DNA of 64,000 nt. Source: Echinococcus granulosus (Eukaryota; Platyhelminthes; Cestoda; Cyclophyllidea; Taeniidae). Every line of letters starts with the position of its first letter. Positions within the stretch are counted from its first letter, which is position 1. The translations under genes and the position numbers were made by a program. This document shows positions 11,713 through 24,854 of this stretch, piece by piece. The notes below the pieces were generated by a model that ran no database searches, had not been told where the DNA came from, and saw only the letters and a list, made by a program, of their open reading frames with translations. The stretch lies in the NCBI RefSeq assembly GCF_000524195.1, contig NW_020170502.1, forward strand, positions 131,916 to 195,915. The letters are read 5' to 3'.

Positions 11713-14700
11713 ATGGATGGAGTTAACGCAGCAGAGTCCGTGTTGAACCAGTTTCTGCAAAACAAATTCATCGAGGCAAAGACCACAGCACAGTCATTGT
11801 TGGTTGCTGTCACTTTCTTTCATGCTACTAACCTTTTAGAGCCAGCCGTAGTATGTACCACGCTGTCGCCTACGGCACCATGCTTCATCTACAGGCTACC
11901 GCCACTCTGGAACCCGTAAGCCTCATTCTTACTCCTTTTCATCCCCTTTTTTTGCACTGAGGCCATTTTAAGTTCAACCTTTTGGGACATAAGAATTAAT
12001 GCTTGCGACATGAAGTTTTCAGGTAAATCCTTTTTTAAGTCATAATTTAAAGGGATAAGAGATCTTGAAGTCACTCCCATGGTTCTGTCATTTTCACCAC
12101 ACCAAATACTCACTCAGTGATTGTCAAAAGATAAAGAAATCTTCATCTTTCATAACGAGTGTATCTGAAGATTTTGGTCAGACAGCCTGTTCCTTTTTGT
12201 CACCTTAAGTAATGAGGAGGTAATTAGTCGTTGTCTGTCCGTTCTTGTTTTCCCTCGAATTCTGCTCTTATTCAACCCTACATTTAGTATATCTAAGCCC
12301 ATCTCCTCCGCGTGTACGATGTTTCACTTCTTTGACTAAATTAGCTGAAAGTATTTCTCTTAGTCCATAATGGTGCAACTACCCTAACCTTGTGAGACAC
12401 TTTGAGCAGAACCTCTGAACTGGCACATTGCTTCCACTCGTTGGTAGAGGTGTCACAGGACGGACCCAAAGCCTCTCCACCTCACCATATATGCTTCGAC
12501 ATCCTATTATAGCACCCATGGTATTAGTGCTCGTCAAAAAAGTAAGAAGAACTACACGACTAATTTAAAAGAAGCCTTGTTTTTTGCGATATGTATATAT
12601 ATAGACGTCAAGATTACTTTGATAGGTGGAGCTCCACACAGTGAGCAGTGTACCGCGTGGGTTTAGTGTTTGTATGTGTAGCACGGGTAACTTACACACA
12701 ATCATTGGCTCTCTACCTCACCAACTCAGCACACACACACACACACATAAAAGAGAGAGAGAGAGAGAGGGGTGAAACTCAGCAAATAGGCTCTCCTCAA
12801 AATAATGCAGGTTAGCGCATAGCAGTGTAGGTAAAAACTGGTGGCAATTAATTGTTTATCGGTGGTAGGCGGGGGCGGGGGACGGAGGCGAGGCCGCCAC
12901 CACCTCCAGTACCAACGCATCGGTGACTCAAATTATGCATCAGGCTTTCTTAATTCGCCGAAATTACTAAATAGGTAGAATACTGGACCCATAATTCGGT
13001 TTATATCCAACACTTTTTCTAACTGTCTGATGGCAAATAAAATTTAAGGGATCTTTGTTCATGGAAAGACGCTTAAACATTGTCAGAGGTGCCTGTATAT
13101 GGCACAAGGCTTGTGGTGGATAGGCGGTCAGTTTATCGACACATCTCAACCCTGCTGTGTGGTGTGCATCAACCTCTTGCCCTCTTGAGTCGGTTAAACA
13201 CACCCAAGGCCTTTAAAGATGGAGCTTCATAAAGAAAAACGTCTTGTGTATGTGTATTGAGGTGATGGAGGTGAAGAGGGTGGGGATTCTGCTCCCTGCT
13301 TACCATTCTCCGCCTGGCTTTCCACTTGGGGTCTTTCATCTCCCCTCACTGTTGGCTGAATAAATGCGAGAAAGAAGATAAAAGTGAGGTGTGTAGGTAG
13401 GTGGGTGGGTCAAAAAAAAAGAATTTATTTGTTCCCTACACTGCTCAATCAATAGGGAAGCCAACTGCTGTTTGTTTGTATGGGAAGGTTACAGGGCAAC
13501 CACACACACTAACAAAACTCCAAAGCACACAAAATCGACAAAGTTAAGCAATAACTCTTTTTTGTATGTCATGTGAACTTCATAGCAAGCCATTCATATT
13601 TGATTTATAGAAAGGCTTCCTGTCTCTCTTTCTTTCCGCCTTTTGGAGTACTAAATAGTCAATCACCAAGGCACACATATACACACAGGAAATTCGTTTC
13701 AGTCGTGCAAAATTGAAGAAGAAAGTGCCATTTTAAATTATTAGGAATAAATTCTTTAAAAAAACAAAGATTTATTGCCCATTTTATGCGTTCCAAGCTC
13801 CCCATAAATCCGAATATATGTGTGAGTCAACTAAAAACTCATTTTGCGGTTGGTGGAGGCGAGGACGGCGGTGCTGCAACAGAGGTGGGGTTGGGGGCGG
13901 GGGGCGGGCGTGAGGAGGTGTGCTAATTTTAATGAAGTATTTCTACACCCATTTGATGGATGGCCATTACTCAGCATCACCTGACAGGCCTGCGAAATGA
14001 TGGCATTTAAGATGCGATGGTGCGATTGCCAATTGATAGTCATGCTTTAATTAAGCCACGACTGGAGTCGCGGTTTTGGAGGAGAGAAAAAGGCAATGAA
14101 GCAACACCCACCAGTACTCTTCAAGAATCGTCACTCTGAGTTGTGCTTTTGGGTTTGTAGGGCCACTCATTATGTGGTTTTCGGGTCCCCTGTTGTTGTC
14201 GCCTTGTGAAGACATCTCAGTTGGGAGGAGAAGAGCGCGGATGTGGAAATATTTCCTGAGAATATGGAATAATGAGGTGCCTTTTTGGTTTGTCTTTAGA
14301 GTGATCTGGAGAAGGCGACAAATCACATCAAATACGCTGTGAAGGCTTGCCTGATGAAGCGGAGGAAGGCCAAATTTGCTGACAACTTCACTAGATCAAC
14401 AAGCAAGGCGAAAGCAGCATTCTATGCGGCCTATTCGGATGGTAAGAGGGTTCGTCCATCATCCTATCTGTCTCTCCATCCATCCCTCCATCCTTGCCCT
14501 ATCCATCCTATATNNNNNNNNNNNNNNNNNNNNNNNNNNNNNNNNNNNNNNNNNNNNNNNNNNNNNNNNNNNNNNNNNNNNNNNNNNNNNNNNNNNNNNN
14601 NNNNNNNNNNNNNATCCATCCATCCATTCTGAATCCATCCATCCTGTATCCATCCATTCATCCGTCCATCCATCCATTTATCTGATATCCATCCATCCGG

Positions 14701-17700
14701 TACCCATTCTATTTTTATTGGTCTTAGGGACCCCATCTGCCAATAGTGAATCCGGCTATTCCCTAAATTTTTTGGCCTTACTTACTCCTTACCTAAAGTA
14801 ATGCAGAGTGAAATTGAGCCCCGTGTTTGTACTTTCGAATGTTACAAGTTCTACGCCTATAAAATCACTTTTTTTGTGAATCATGGCGAAATTTTTAAGA
14901 TTAGTACATAAAATAATGTGAAAAACGTGATTGGCACGTAATCCGGGGTCGATCTGTCTATCACGAGGTCATTAACACCCTCGCATGCCTCCAAATAGCC
15001 CTGCGGTTTGAACTTTCTTAGACAATAAAATGTCAGAGCACCTTAAATTCGGGTGTTTTTTGTATTTTCCGTAATAATTAAACTAATTTGTAAATTCTAC
15101 TCCTTTTTATGTCTCGTGTCAACAGACGAAGCGCACGCCGAACTCTGCTACGCCGAGAGCCTCCTCCAGTGGGTATTTCTGGCTGTGTTGCAGGACGAGA
15201 AACTGGTGACCCTCATCAAGAGCTCCATCAAACTACGGGAATGCTACAAATGCTACAGGTAATTTCCCCCCCCCCCCCCCTCCTTGTCATCCCTTTTGGT
15301 GAAGATTTGTTCACTGACAATCATGGACATAGGTGTAGCCTAGGCACTTCAGTCATACATGCAGGCGTCCTAAGGAGGGAGCAGGCTCAAGGAGGTATAA
15401 ATAAGGCGGAAAACATGTCACGTCACGTAGAGGTAGTCAAGTAGTCCACTTCAAGGCCATCCAATGTTTTCCAAACCTTCGTTGTCAGACAGGATTGACG
15501 GTGATTGGTTAGTTCTCCCATCAATTATCCTGCCTCCTCTTGGGGAGGAGATTTGACAAAGCTGCTTCAAATGAGGCTCTACTTTAACTGTCAAACAATG
15601 TTAGCTCAATAACAAATGATCAAAAGCTTTCTGGAGTTGTTTATAAGCCCTCTCAATGACACGATAGTCGTTAGTGGGCTCTCGCCTAATTCCAAAGCTG
15701 CAGAAACTTCTTGTCAACTTTGTCTGACTTTTGAAGCACGTAATGGTGAATGTGTCCCTCCCAAGAGGCTTGCCTCCTGACAGAACGCCTTTTGAAGGTG
15801 TAGCAAACACATCGCCAGTTAGCTAGTTCTAAACCATCCACTCACTTAACCACGCTTCCAAGATACGCACTACTTCTCTCTCAGAAGGTGGTGTTTGCTC
15901 TCTGCCTGTTTGGTTGTACTTTAGGCACAATTATTTAGTTGAAATGGGTCATCTGGTGAGGGTTAAACAGTTATTTACATCCGAGTTCTACCTACTCGAG
16001 AAGAGGTCCAAATAATCTTTTCTAGCCTGAATGTTGGAAGAATGTCCCATTCAAAGTTTTCCAATACTTCATTATTGTGTTTTAAATCATCTCATGGGGT
16101 GATCTGCACTCCAGAATGGAGTGTCACGAAAGGAGAGAGGGAGGAATACTATGCCTTGTCCTCATCTCCCGTATTCGCCCTAACATACAACTCTCCAGGC
16201 GGCGATTGTAACCTTTTCCTGATGTGGAGTTCGATAGGCGATGAGAAATGAGGCAAAATTGGCTAAGGTGGGATTTTTGTCATCTCCAGACCTGAAATGC
16301 AGTAACTAGGTTCCTTACCACCTCCATTTACTTTATTACCACCCAGTCCCTTGTCTCCTTTGTTTTTGACCTTAATTGAACGGAGTGGACACCTTTTTTC
16401 ATTGACAACTTTGTCATATTCAACTTCCTCCTCGACGTGAAGTAGGTATTAAGTCGTGTAAGCAGTTTTCACCTTCACAGCTTCTACTACCCTCTGGTTG
16501 CCTTCCAGATGTCGCATTTTTTTCTCAGACGTAGGCCTTCTCTTAAGCCATCAGAGGCAGAAAGCATCTCCTTTCCGACTAGTACGAGACGCCGGCCATA
16601 TTCAACCCCACTACCGCCATGACTACCTCCCACCTTCTGCTCGAAGGTGTTTCAAAACATTAGAGAACTGGATTGCAGGACAGAACTGAGAGGCTAGCAA
16701 CATGGAATGCTTGAATTTCCCTCCATCCATCTTAAAGTCTTACTTTAATCAACGCGACATTAGGAAATGTCAGAAAGAGGTGGAAAAACAAATGGCTTGC
16801 ATTTCAGGACCTGTTGGAAGATCTACAAGAACAAGGACTGGGAGGATCGACCCACGCGCGCGTCCTTTGAATGCGGTGTTCTAATGGGCGTTGGAGCTTT
16901 CAATCTGGTTAGTCTTGACTACTTATCATCTGCCATATCATTTGCCCCTTCCATCATGCTTCTACCTTCGTTAAAGATTATCGTCTCCCTTAAAATTCTC
17001 TTTAGCTGCTTTGTCAAGTTTCTTCTTCTAAATCTAGGCTATTTTTAATGGTTGGCCGGTCTTCCCAAGTCTTAATCAGTCGCATCAGTAGACAATTGGC
17101 CAAATAAGTAGTATATGTATAATTTCCTTCTTAATCTTCTGGATACAGCTAAATTAATACACGAACGCCAGGGTAAGAAATAATAGGGTTCTGCCACATT
17201 GAATTCGCAGTGAGATCTAAAGTTTCCTTTTGTATTTCAGCTCCTCTCCTTGCTTCCCTCCAAGGTCCTCTCCCTGCTGGAAATAGCTGGATTTTCTGGG
17301 AAAAAGGTAAAATCTCCTTCCTCTTCTGATGTCATTTGCTGAAAAACTTGGAGTGAGAAGTAAGTGATGCCTCATAATCGGTCAGCACGGTGGAAATTAG
17401 AATCTGTCACGGGGGAGCAGTTGACATCCACAGCTAATGAAACATTTCATCGCTCCTATCCGACATCCAGATTGTTTTTTTTTTCGCCCCAGTTTAATAC
17501 ACACTCCTCCTAATTTGCCGTAAATTACGGGAAAAGTTATCAAAAACGCGGTGTCACATATTTGTGGCGTTGGTAACGAACGCGTTAGCAGTGTCAGATT
17601 TGAATAGTAAATGTTTCTTTATTCTCAAATGCTTTTTTTCCAGGAAGTGGGTCTTCAACTTTTACAAGAGGGCAGCAAAATTGAACACGGCGTTCGCGAC

Positions 17701-20700
17701 TCGCTCTGTGCACTAATACGCCTTGTATATGATCTATATGCCACACAGATGACCGGTAAGTTTGCACCGTTTTATTAAAACAATTTCCACCTCTTTGTGC
17801 TGTTCTAGTTTGTTTACGTTTTAGGCAAAGCATACTTATCTTTCTGCATATTTGTTTGCAATTCCTCGTAGCCTTGCAAACATCCAATCACATTTGGCGA
17901 TGAGTAGTTTAAGCTTTTCATTGGCTAGTCGGAGAGCAGTGTGCTTGTCACACATACACATGTGCACACCTTATAGATCTGAGGCATGCATTGCGTCATT
18001 TTTACACCAAATCACAACAATTATTGTTGTAAAAAGGTCCCGTTAAAATTTTACGCAATTTTGACAGATACTAAGCCGAGACTGCGTCAGTTTTCATCTT
18101 TGTTGCGAAACTCAGGCTAGGTAGAGACACTACCAAACTGCTAACCAACCAGACTTCAAGAATCACTATCGTGCTCTATGGTGTCTTGCAAGGGCACTTC
18201 TTGAATCATGTTATTTAAACAAAGAACCCTCTTATTCATTAGTTTGGTTAGGAAAAAAGTATCTAAAATTCTAACACAATTTAGGCTAGGTTAATTGTTT
18301 GTCTGTAAATCAGAGTTACTGGCTACCAAAACAGGACAAATTACATAGTCCTCTTGTTCAATTTCGTAAGATTGTAACTGTACCTCCAGGTGATTCATGC
18401 TTTATCTACCGTAAGTTTGGTTAATTAACACAGTGAACACATTTGCACAGGAGAAATCACATGAAAAAAAAACAAAAGACGTGCTTTTTGTTTACCTCCG
18501 CAATTAAAATGCACAAAAACATTCATCCACGCTACATTCACAGGTGATACTGCATGTGATGCAAGTGAGTGTTACAATTTTTGCCTCTTTTTAAGAAGTT
18601 TACACAAATCCCCTCTTCAATCACTTTTGCCACCCTCTTTAATCTACCTTGACTAATTTTCATTCCCGTATTGAATCGCATTTTTTAACCGCGCCTCGCT
18701 TCGTCTGCGCTTCTGTTAAAATCTCATCACCAGATGTGTAGATTCAATTTTATAAAAAATCGTCTGCATGTTATTTCTAAGTCATAGATGTAAGCTAGCA
18801 TCAGAAATGATTTGAGTTTATTTGATTAAGCACTATGAATGTTGCTTGCATATTCAATCAAACACCACGGTTACATTATCGTTTATAAGACCGCTTTGAG
18901 GCAAATAAATGTTAAACATCTTAGGCTTAAAATTTTGGCAGCATGACTTGATTTTCTAGAGGAAGTTGAAATTTAGACACAGTCATTAAGGTAGACGTGT
19001 TAAAAAAACTTTGCGACAAATTGTTCTACTGGCCTCTTGGAGAGCAATGTGTTTCATCTAGAATAAATCGCAAGCTTCATTAGTTGTTTTTACTTTCTTT
19101 CATGAAATTATCAGCAATTGTAGGCTGTGCCGCCAAGTACTTATCTCATTATTGCATCTACTCAGGTGCTGGCCAATTTTGTAGATAGGAAAAATTCTCA
19201 TACCTAAATGCTTATGAGATTTTCCCCCCATTTCAATGCTCACCTTGTGTGATTCGGGATGGTCAGCTTCATTTTTTTGGCCTAATTCAGGTTAGTTCTG
19301 TGAATTACACTTAAGTAATGTTTTCGGTTGGTTAGAGCAAGTGCTGCGGCGGTACATTTTGCCAGATATGGTTCAACAAATTATGGCCAAATGAATCACT
19401 GTTAGATATATTTTGTTCTGGAAGACATTTTGTCCATCGCTCAAGCCTTAAGTGAGAATGTGTGCTTTTTCAACGCATGTTTGGCGTACTAACGCCGTAA
19501 TTGTTCACGGTGAATCGTTTGCTAGCTGAAGACCAAAAACTGCATTTGAGATTGATTTGATGGGGGCAGCTTGAGGGTAGGCATGAAAACCTTCTTGGTG
19601 TCTAGAAAATAATTCAAGATTAGTGATCACGTCGCGTAATACATATGACAGCACTAATCCTTGAGAAAGTATTCAGTGGGGGGGGGGGGTTGAGAGACTT
19701 CGTCTCGTTTTCACTCTCGTGATGTTATTTCCTCAAATACCTCTAACTCACCCTTGAATTCGTTTGAAATTCATACAATCGCATGGGGAATTGAAGAATT
19801 CATTTGTGAAACTAGTCGTGAGAAAGAAAAGGCGATAACTTAGGGGTCATTCTTTGTGTTTTTTTACAGGCGAAATGTTTGGTAAAATGCATTTTTGGCT
19901 TTCGAGAAAACCATTTTAAAAGGGAACGATAGTGGCTGTACAAAATGGGCAGAATGCAATAAGAAGTTGTGGTTTTTTGGCATGCTCGGATTCTGTAATA
20001 GTGTGGCAATAACAGGTATCGAAAATTATTTTTCTTAAAGAAAATTCAACTGTGTTTTGTTAATCTTGTAAGGGTAAATATAACTAATGAGTAACCGTAA
20101 AATGCGATTTATAATCACTACCTGGAACGGGAGAAAAGCATCTCCTTGGTTTCATAACTGCAGGTGTGCCTAACTCCCATTCTAATCCCATTTACAAATA
20201 GGATATAGTAAGACGCCCGTAAACTGTAAGAGAGTAAATTCCGACATACTAAATCCCTAGAATCGCGGAATTTCCACATTTAAGCGGGCAATCAAGTACT
20301 CTGGATGTAGTAGTTCCACTATTTAACATTTTTTGTGGTTTTACAATTATATAATAAGTTATATGAAGTAGAAATCAAGATTATTTTGCAAAACACCAAT
20401 GTGACACTAGCGATTGCCCAGCGGCGAAATCCACCGATTCGAATAAGCTTTCAAGGACGTACAGAGGACTATTACTTCACGAGTGTGCTTTCGGAGTTTA
20501 TTTAACATACATGGAACTTTGTATTGACAAAATAAAGTGCACGAATACCGATTTATCAAGTTATTTAAAGTATAATAATGGCATACATAACAACAATGGG
20601 TGCTTTTCTGCAAAACAAAGGCTTAAACTGGCGTTTTTTATTATATTTATCCAGAGTTGGAGTATGTCGTTAAACTAAATAAAATAAAATTGGCTAGATA

Positions 20701-23565
20701 ATTTAACATTGATGATTGTATATTTAATAAATCTTTTTTGCATCATGACCAAAAATCAAATGACCTTTCATAGGATGGAATATCATGTTGCACTAAAAAT
20801 TATTCCTACTCAAATCTGTTTATTAAACATATTTCCCTTTGTTAAGTTAATTGTTAATTTAAAACTAACTGCCTTATTAAATTTGATGGATCCTTGCCGA
20901 TTTGCGTATGAACGTCTTCCCTTCCTTTTCTAACAGCTTAACCACATTCTTATACTCCCTGTGGCCTCGGAGTAATGACCCATGCTTTGCTGGTGTGTAA
21001 GCGGACTGAAGGAGTAATAGATGTGAGGTGTATGTCTGTTCTTTTTTCTATTTTAGTTGGGGACGAGGGTGCCGCATTAGCGGACGCTCGCGGCTTGCTT
21101 CCAATTTGGATGACCAAGTGTCCAAATAGTGCCTTCTTCCTCTTTCTCCGTGGCCGCCTGGCTACCCTCAGTGGAGATTTTCGTGGGGTATTATCTACTT
21201 CTAACCGATTTCTTAGTGTGATTTCTTCTAATACTGCTTATTTTGCTACTTTTTGGCCTCTCTTTAGGCAAAAGACTACTTTTTCAAGTCCATATCCTGC
21301 CAAACAGATTTCCAGAATTTTTATCACATTTGCTACTGGGAGATGATGTGGTGTCACTGGTGAGTTAAAGCCTTTCACTAGACGGTGAACGCGTCTTGTA
21401 GTGCATATTAACACACAAGTTTAAGACAACCCATTTTGTTTTACCCGTTATCCTCGTGTAGTGTCCAGGGCGAGTGGATGGATGCAATGAAGTATGCGGA
21501 GAGGTTGGCCTGTGAGAGCAAGTGGAGCAATGCGACATATCGCTACCTCCAGGCGGTTTTCATTATCCAGTTCCTTGATGAGGAACGCATAGCTGCAGCC
21601 CACTCAAATAACACCTCTCGCAAGGCCTCCAGTCCTGCGCCAGTCGACTGCGATCCCAAAGACGATGCTGACGGTGGAGTTTTGGCAAAAAATGTGGAGG
21701 ATCTGCTTGAGTACATTTGAGTCCAGGCTTTGTAACCTGTAAAAGTGAAGTGTTAGAGCAGTTTAAAAGTGTTATTAGGCTCCCTCAAAGGGAAAATGTC
21801 ATGTATAAGCACTAATTTTTAACAATCCCGCGGATATTTTTAGAGATGATCTGACTAACATGGAGGTCTTTCACAAGGAGTGACTAACTACACTTTAAGT
21901 TAGTTGACCGAGGCAAGCGCCACCTGCAGTCCGTCCCCTCTACGCAACTGCTCCACGGGTTGTACCAGGAAGAAAATAGACGTACCACAACATGTGGTGC
22001 TCCGTCTGAGGCAATTTTTTGATCTCCCGATTTGACGAGTGCCTCCATCACCTCATGGCCCAAAAAAATCCTAGTGTTGTTTTAAGTGTCTGGAAAAGAT
22101 GACAAAAATAATTTATTTTAGGATCAAACTGCTGCCTAGTGAGTTGCCATCAGCACAAGATACCGTGGTTGTCAATTAACTTCTGATGATTCTCTTACCT
22201 TTCAGAAGTGTTCCTCAAATGATTCAACGAATAGCAGGAAAGTCCCTTCCCATTGAAAAATTTGCCTTGAAGAAGGCATTGAGGTTCTTTGAACAAGGCA
22301 AGAGACTTACTCTACCCGGTCTTGTAAGTGTATTGCGCGGTTAAGGCTTTACGTAAGGACGTTCACGTCAACCCGGGATTGATGAATTTACACGGAATAA
22401 TGCGTTAAATTTTGTGGTTTAGAAGGAGTTGTCGGTGTGGTTAAGCCATTTCGCGAGGCTCCATGCGAGGTTAGCATTGACACAAGGACGTACGACTGCC
22501 CTTGACCTTTTAAATCATCTGTTTTTGAAGTCTTATTTGAATGCATGTAGATATGTGGGGGTGTTAAGCACTCGTTTCTAGGAGCCTTTATCATCGGCTC
22601 TGGACTAACTGTTGAAAATTGGCGGTGATTTTGGTGAAGAGAATTTTGTAGGGCTCCTGCTACTTACTACGATATCAGCATCCCCTTTGAGAATCCCTGT
22701 TTGACTTGAACCCACATGTTCCCCTCTTTTTTGGTAACAAGCAAGTCTTCTTCATTTTAGGAAATCATGTACCTCTGGAGTGGTTTCAAACTCATTAATG
22801 ACAATCGGGATCTGGTGAATAAGTTCCTCCTGATAATCGAGGCCAAGATTCACAGTCTCGTTGACAACCAAAGTAAATTTTCAGGACTCCTTAGTTTGAT
22901 AAACTAGTCAAAAAAGAGGGGCGGAAAACATCCTTAGTTCTTTTTTTATAGAGAACATCACCAACTACACAGAAGACTTCTGTTTGGCCACTCTCCTCAA
23001 GGGCGTGTGTCTTCGGTGTTTACGAAAGCGCTTCCAGGCAAGGATGTGTTTCATGGAAGTCCTTATGAAGTAAGCTTGTAAAGTAAGAAAAGCGAAAGTG
23101 AATGAAAGATAATTTTCTGATTTTTTTTCCTCTACCTAGTGAGAAGGCAATACGTCTGGACAGGTACCTTCTACCCTTCAGTGAGGTCGAGCTCTGTCAA
23201 ATTGCCCTGGAAGAAGGTGAAATTGACGAGGCCAAATCCCACCTTGACAAGGCGTGGTAAGTCCTCATGCCTGTAACCCTCAAGAGAATGCCCCTTTAAA
23301 TCGGTTCTTTTGGGGTGAATTTAGGAATTACACTAGGTACAGCCTGGAGGCGCGGCTCCACTTCCGTCTGCACTCCCTGAGCGCACAGATAAAGGCCCTG
23401 AAGAATCCCAAACTACGTGGCAGTAAGAGTTTGCAGGCCACTCCGGTGAATTCGTGGCACAATGGACTCAATAAATTCTCTGACAATGATGAAAATCCCT
23501 TCGACATTCAATTTAACTCCTCACTTGGCAACTACGATGACAACCAAATTACCCTTGAACTGTAG
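11713..23565 (+). CDS. TTC39: Tetratricopeptide repeat protein 39 (TTC39/DUF3808 family)
   Basis: The product is a 630-residue TTC39 orthologue; mammalian paralogues are about 610-680 aa. The family shares the DUF3808 TPR superhelix with yeast Iml2, and mammalian TTC39B is linked to LXR turnover and lipid handling. Fifteen exons fit: 11713-11798, 11840-11915, 14300-14441, 15126-15258, 16808-16907, 17241-17306, 17644-17755, 21057-21187, 21268-21359, 21462-21710, 22206-22323, 22761-22872, 22952-23069, 23140-23256 and 23325-23565. All junctions are GT-AG and the total is an exact multiple of three. Family landmarks are SMYHAVAYGTMLHLQA, DEAHAELCYAESLLQ, CGVLMGVGAFNLLLSLLP, YHICYWEMMWC, ACESKWSNATYRYLQA and RIAGKSLPIEKFALKK. 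The first donor (gttggt) is chosen for phase. The gene may have a 5' UTR exon, because a CAG precedes the ATG region. It ends at TAG 23563-23565. Confidence 0.93.
12729..12770. repeat. Compound (CA)n(GA)n microsatellite in TTC39 intron 2
   Basis: Perfect CA repeats are followed within a few bases by perfect GA repeats. Confidence 0.9.
14455..14700. repeat. (ATCC)n tetranucleotide repeat spanning a 100-N gap
   Basis: CATC/ATCC units flank an assembly gap of exactly 100 N at 14514-14613. The real array length is unknown. It lies in the intron just after TTC39 exon 3, and peptide translations of it are low-complexity artefacts. Confidence 0.95.
17553..17568. repeat. Degenerate copy of the GTCACATATATGTGAC palindrome
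   Basis: GTCACATATTTGTGGC in a TTC39 intron differs from the perfect palindrome at two positions and carries the same flanking GT. Confidence 0.4.
17756..21056. other. Long TTC39 intron 7
   Basis: This intron is 3.3 kb and AT-rich. It includes a G homopolymer near 19678-19689. No exon is needed here, because the phase-1 exon 7 joins directly to exon 8 and the alignment to the family is continuous. No mobile element was recognised. Confidence 0.7.
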
Positions 23566-24562
23566 GCTATCCGTTCTCCTCATTCACCCCCACCTTTCCT
23601 TTCTCTTCTTTCGCCTTGAAATGCCACCTTCTTTTTTCTCTGCTTTGTAGAAATGCCGAGAAGTGAGGGATGCCAAGTGACAGGAAAAAACATTGTGAAT
23701 AGACTGACTTTCCACAGGTTGGGCGAAAGCGAACCGCGACACCCTTTGTGAATAAGTTAACGCCTTCAATACTGCTACTTCTAGCATAACTGTGGTTATT
23801 TTTGAGGAAGAATGTATGCCTTTTCGTATTATAATTGATCTCTTTCTTTTTGGACTCACATTTTTTCCTGTTGGATATCGAAAAAGGACAAGGGGGGGAA
23901 AAAAAGTGCTGATTGGGAGATTAAGGAGGAGAGGATGGGATACTGCCACATCCTTTGGCTCATATTTCCCCAAGGGGCGCTTGTTACCTTGGATGAAAAT
24001 GAGAAGGTTCTACTTGGAGGCAAAGGTGGAAGTAAAGAACGTAGGTGATCAAGCTGAGATCCTGCCCTCTGCAAGTAATGCAACACGCAAGATTTCGGGA
24101 AGCCTTTCTGCCGAGGATAGCCTTCGACCAGAGTAGATGGCCGATTTATGCCCATGTAGGTTCTATTCTAGGCAACACTGTAAGCGGCCGTAAGGATAGT
24201 GGATCCACCCTACCACCAATTTCACTCCTGAAGACCTTCCGGACAAGGTCCAAATTTCATCGAGTTTGTTTGAGGGCTCAACTTGTCTACCTACGACTCA
24301 ATTCGGAGCGATCGCACTCCACCCAAATCAAATCATTCTACACCTCTAAAAATAGCCCACTTTTGCCACCCACTTTTTTGACCAAAGACAATGCCACATA
24401 TACGGGCAAGTACTTGCCTCTATGCGTGGAATGGTTGTATTGGATAGGTAATTGAAGAGAGCACTGCACATAGCAAATCAAAAGGCGTCCACTTTCATGT
24501 GAATAAGGAAAATAATAGTTTTTGTTGAGAATGAGATGAAAGAAAAAGAGTGATTCTGCTGC
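23566..24562. other. Convergent intergenic region between TTC39 and the kringle-ApeC gene
   Basis: This region holds the 3' ends of two convergent genes. Overlapping open frames on both strands are non-homologous and carry no splice context. No gene is called. Confidence 0.55.
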
Positions 24563-24854
24563 TCATTCCGCGGTATCATCAGAGGCCAGTAGGACACCCT
24601 TTGAGCCGCGCCAACTTGCCTGCGGTCTCTCTGCTATCTGACGGAAATGCTAAAAAGAAATGATTTGTTAAAAGATTTGCTACTGAAGTTGCGTAAGTAG
24701 AAAGAATTTTCCTCACAGGCCGTCGTAGACTGAAAAGAGCGAGGTCGGGTCTGCGACGTCGGAGGAAGACAATTCCAATGAGAAGCAGAATCAGGAGGAT
24801 TAGGAGAAGTGAAACTACGATTGCCGTTACGCTGACAACCTTTGGATGTGGTGC
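24563..24854 (-). other. Transmembrane helix and cytoplasmic tail (exons 29-30)
   Basis: Exon 29 encodes a hydrophobic stretch (VTAIVVSLLLILLILLLIG) followed by a stop-transfer cluster RRRR and then DLALFSLRRP. A donor gtgagg at 24716 and an acceptor TTTCTTTTTAG (AG at 24651-24650) define a 67-nt intron. Exon 30 then encodes about 28 residues ending DDTAE before TGA. Reading through the intron also stays open and would give a different tail, so both forms are possible. Confidence 0.75.

Noticed and set aside
14339..14801. Several open frames in both strands around the gap
   Set aside because: They come from the (ATCC)n array and the N run; only the 14300-14441 part is a real TTC39 exon.
20937..21010. 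A possible extra TTC39 exon after the acceptor TCTAACAG
   Set aside because: Every frame either stops or breaks the phase, and exon 7 joins directly to 21057 with continuous family similarity.
23584..24455. Open frames on both strands between the convergent genes
   Set aside because: They lack homology and splice support, and lie in the 3' regions of two genes.
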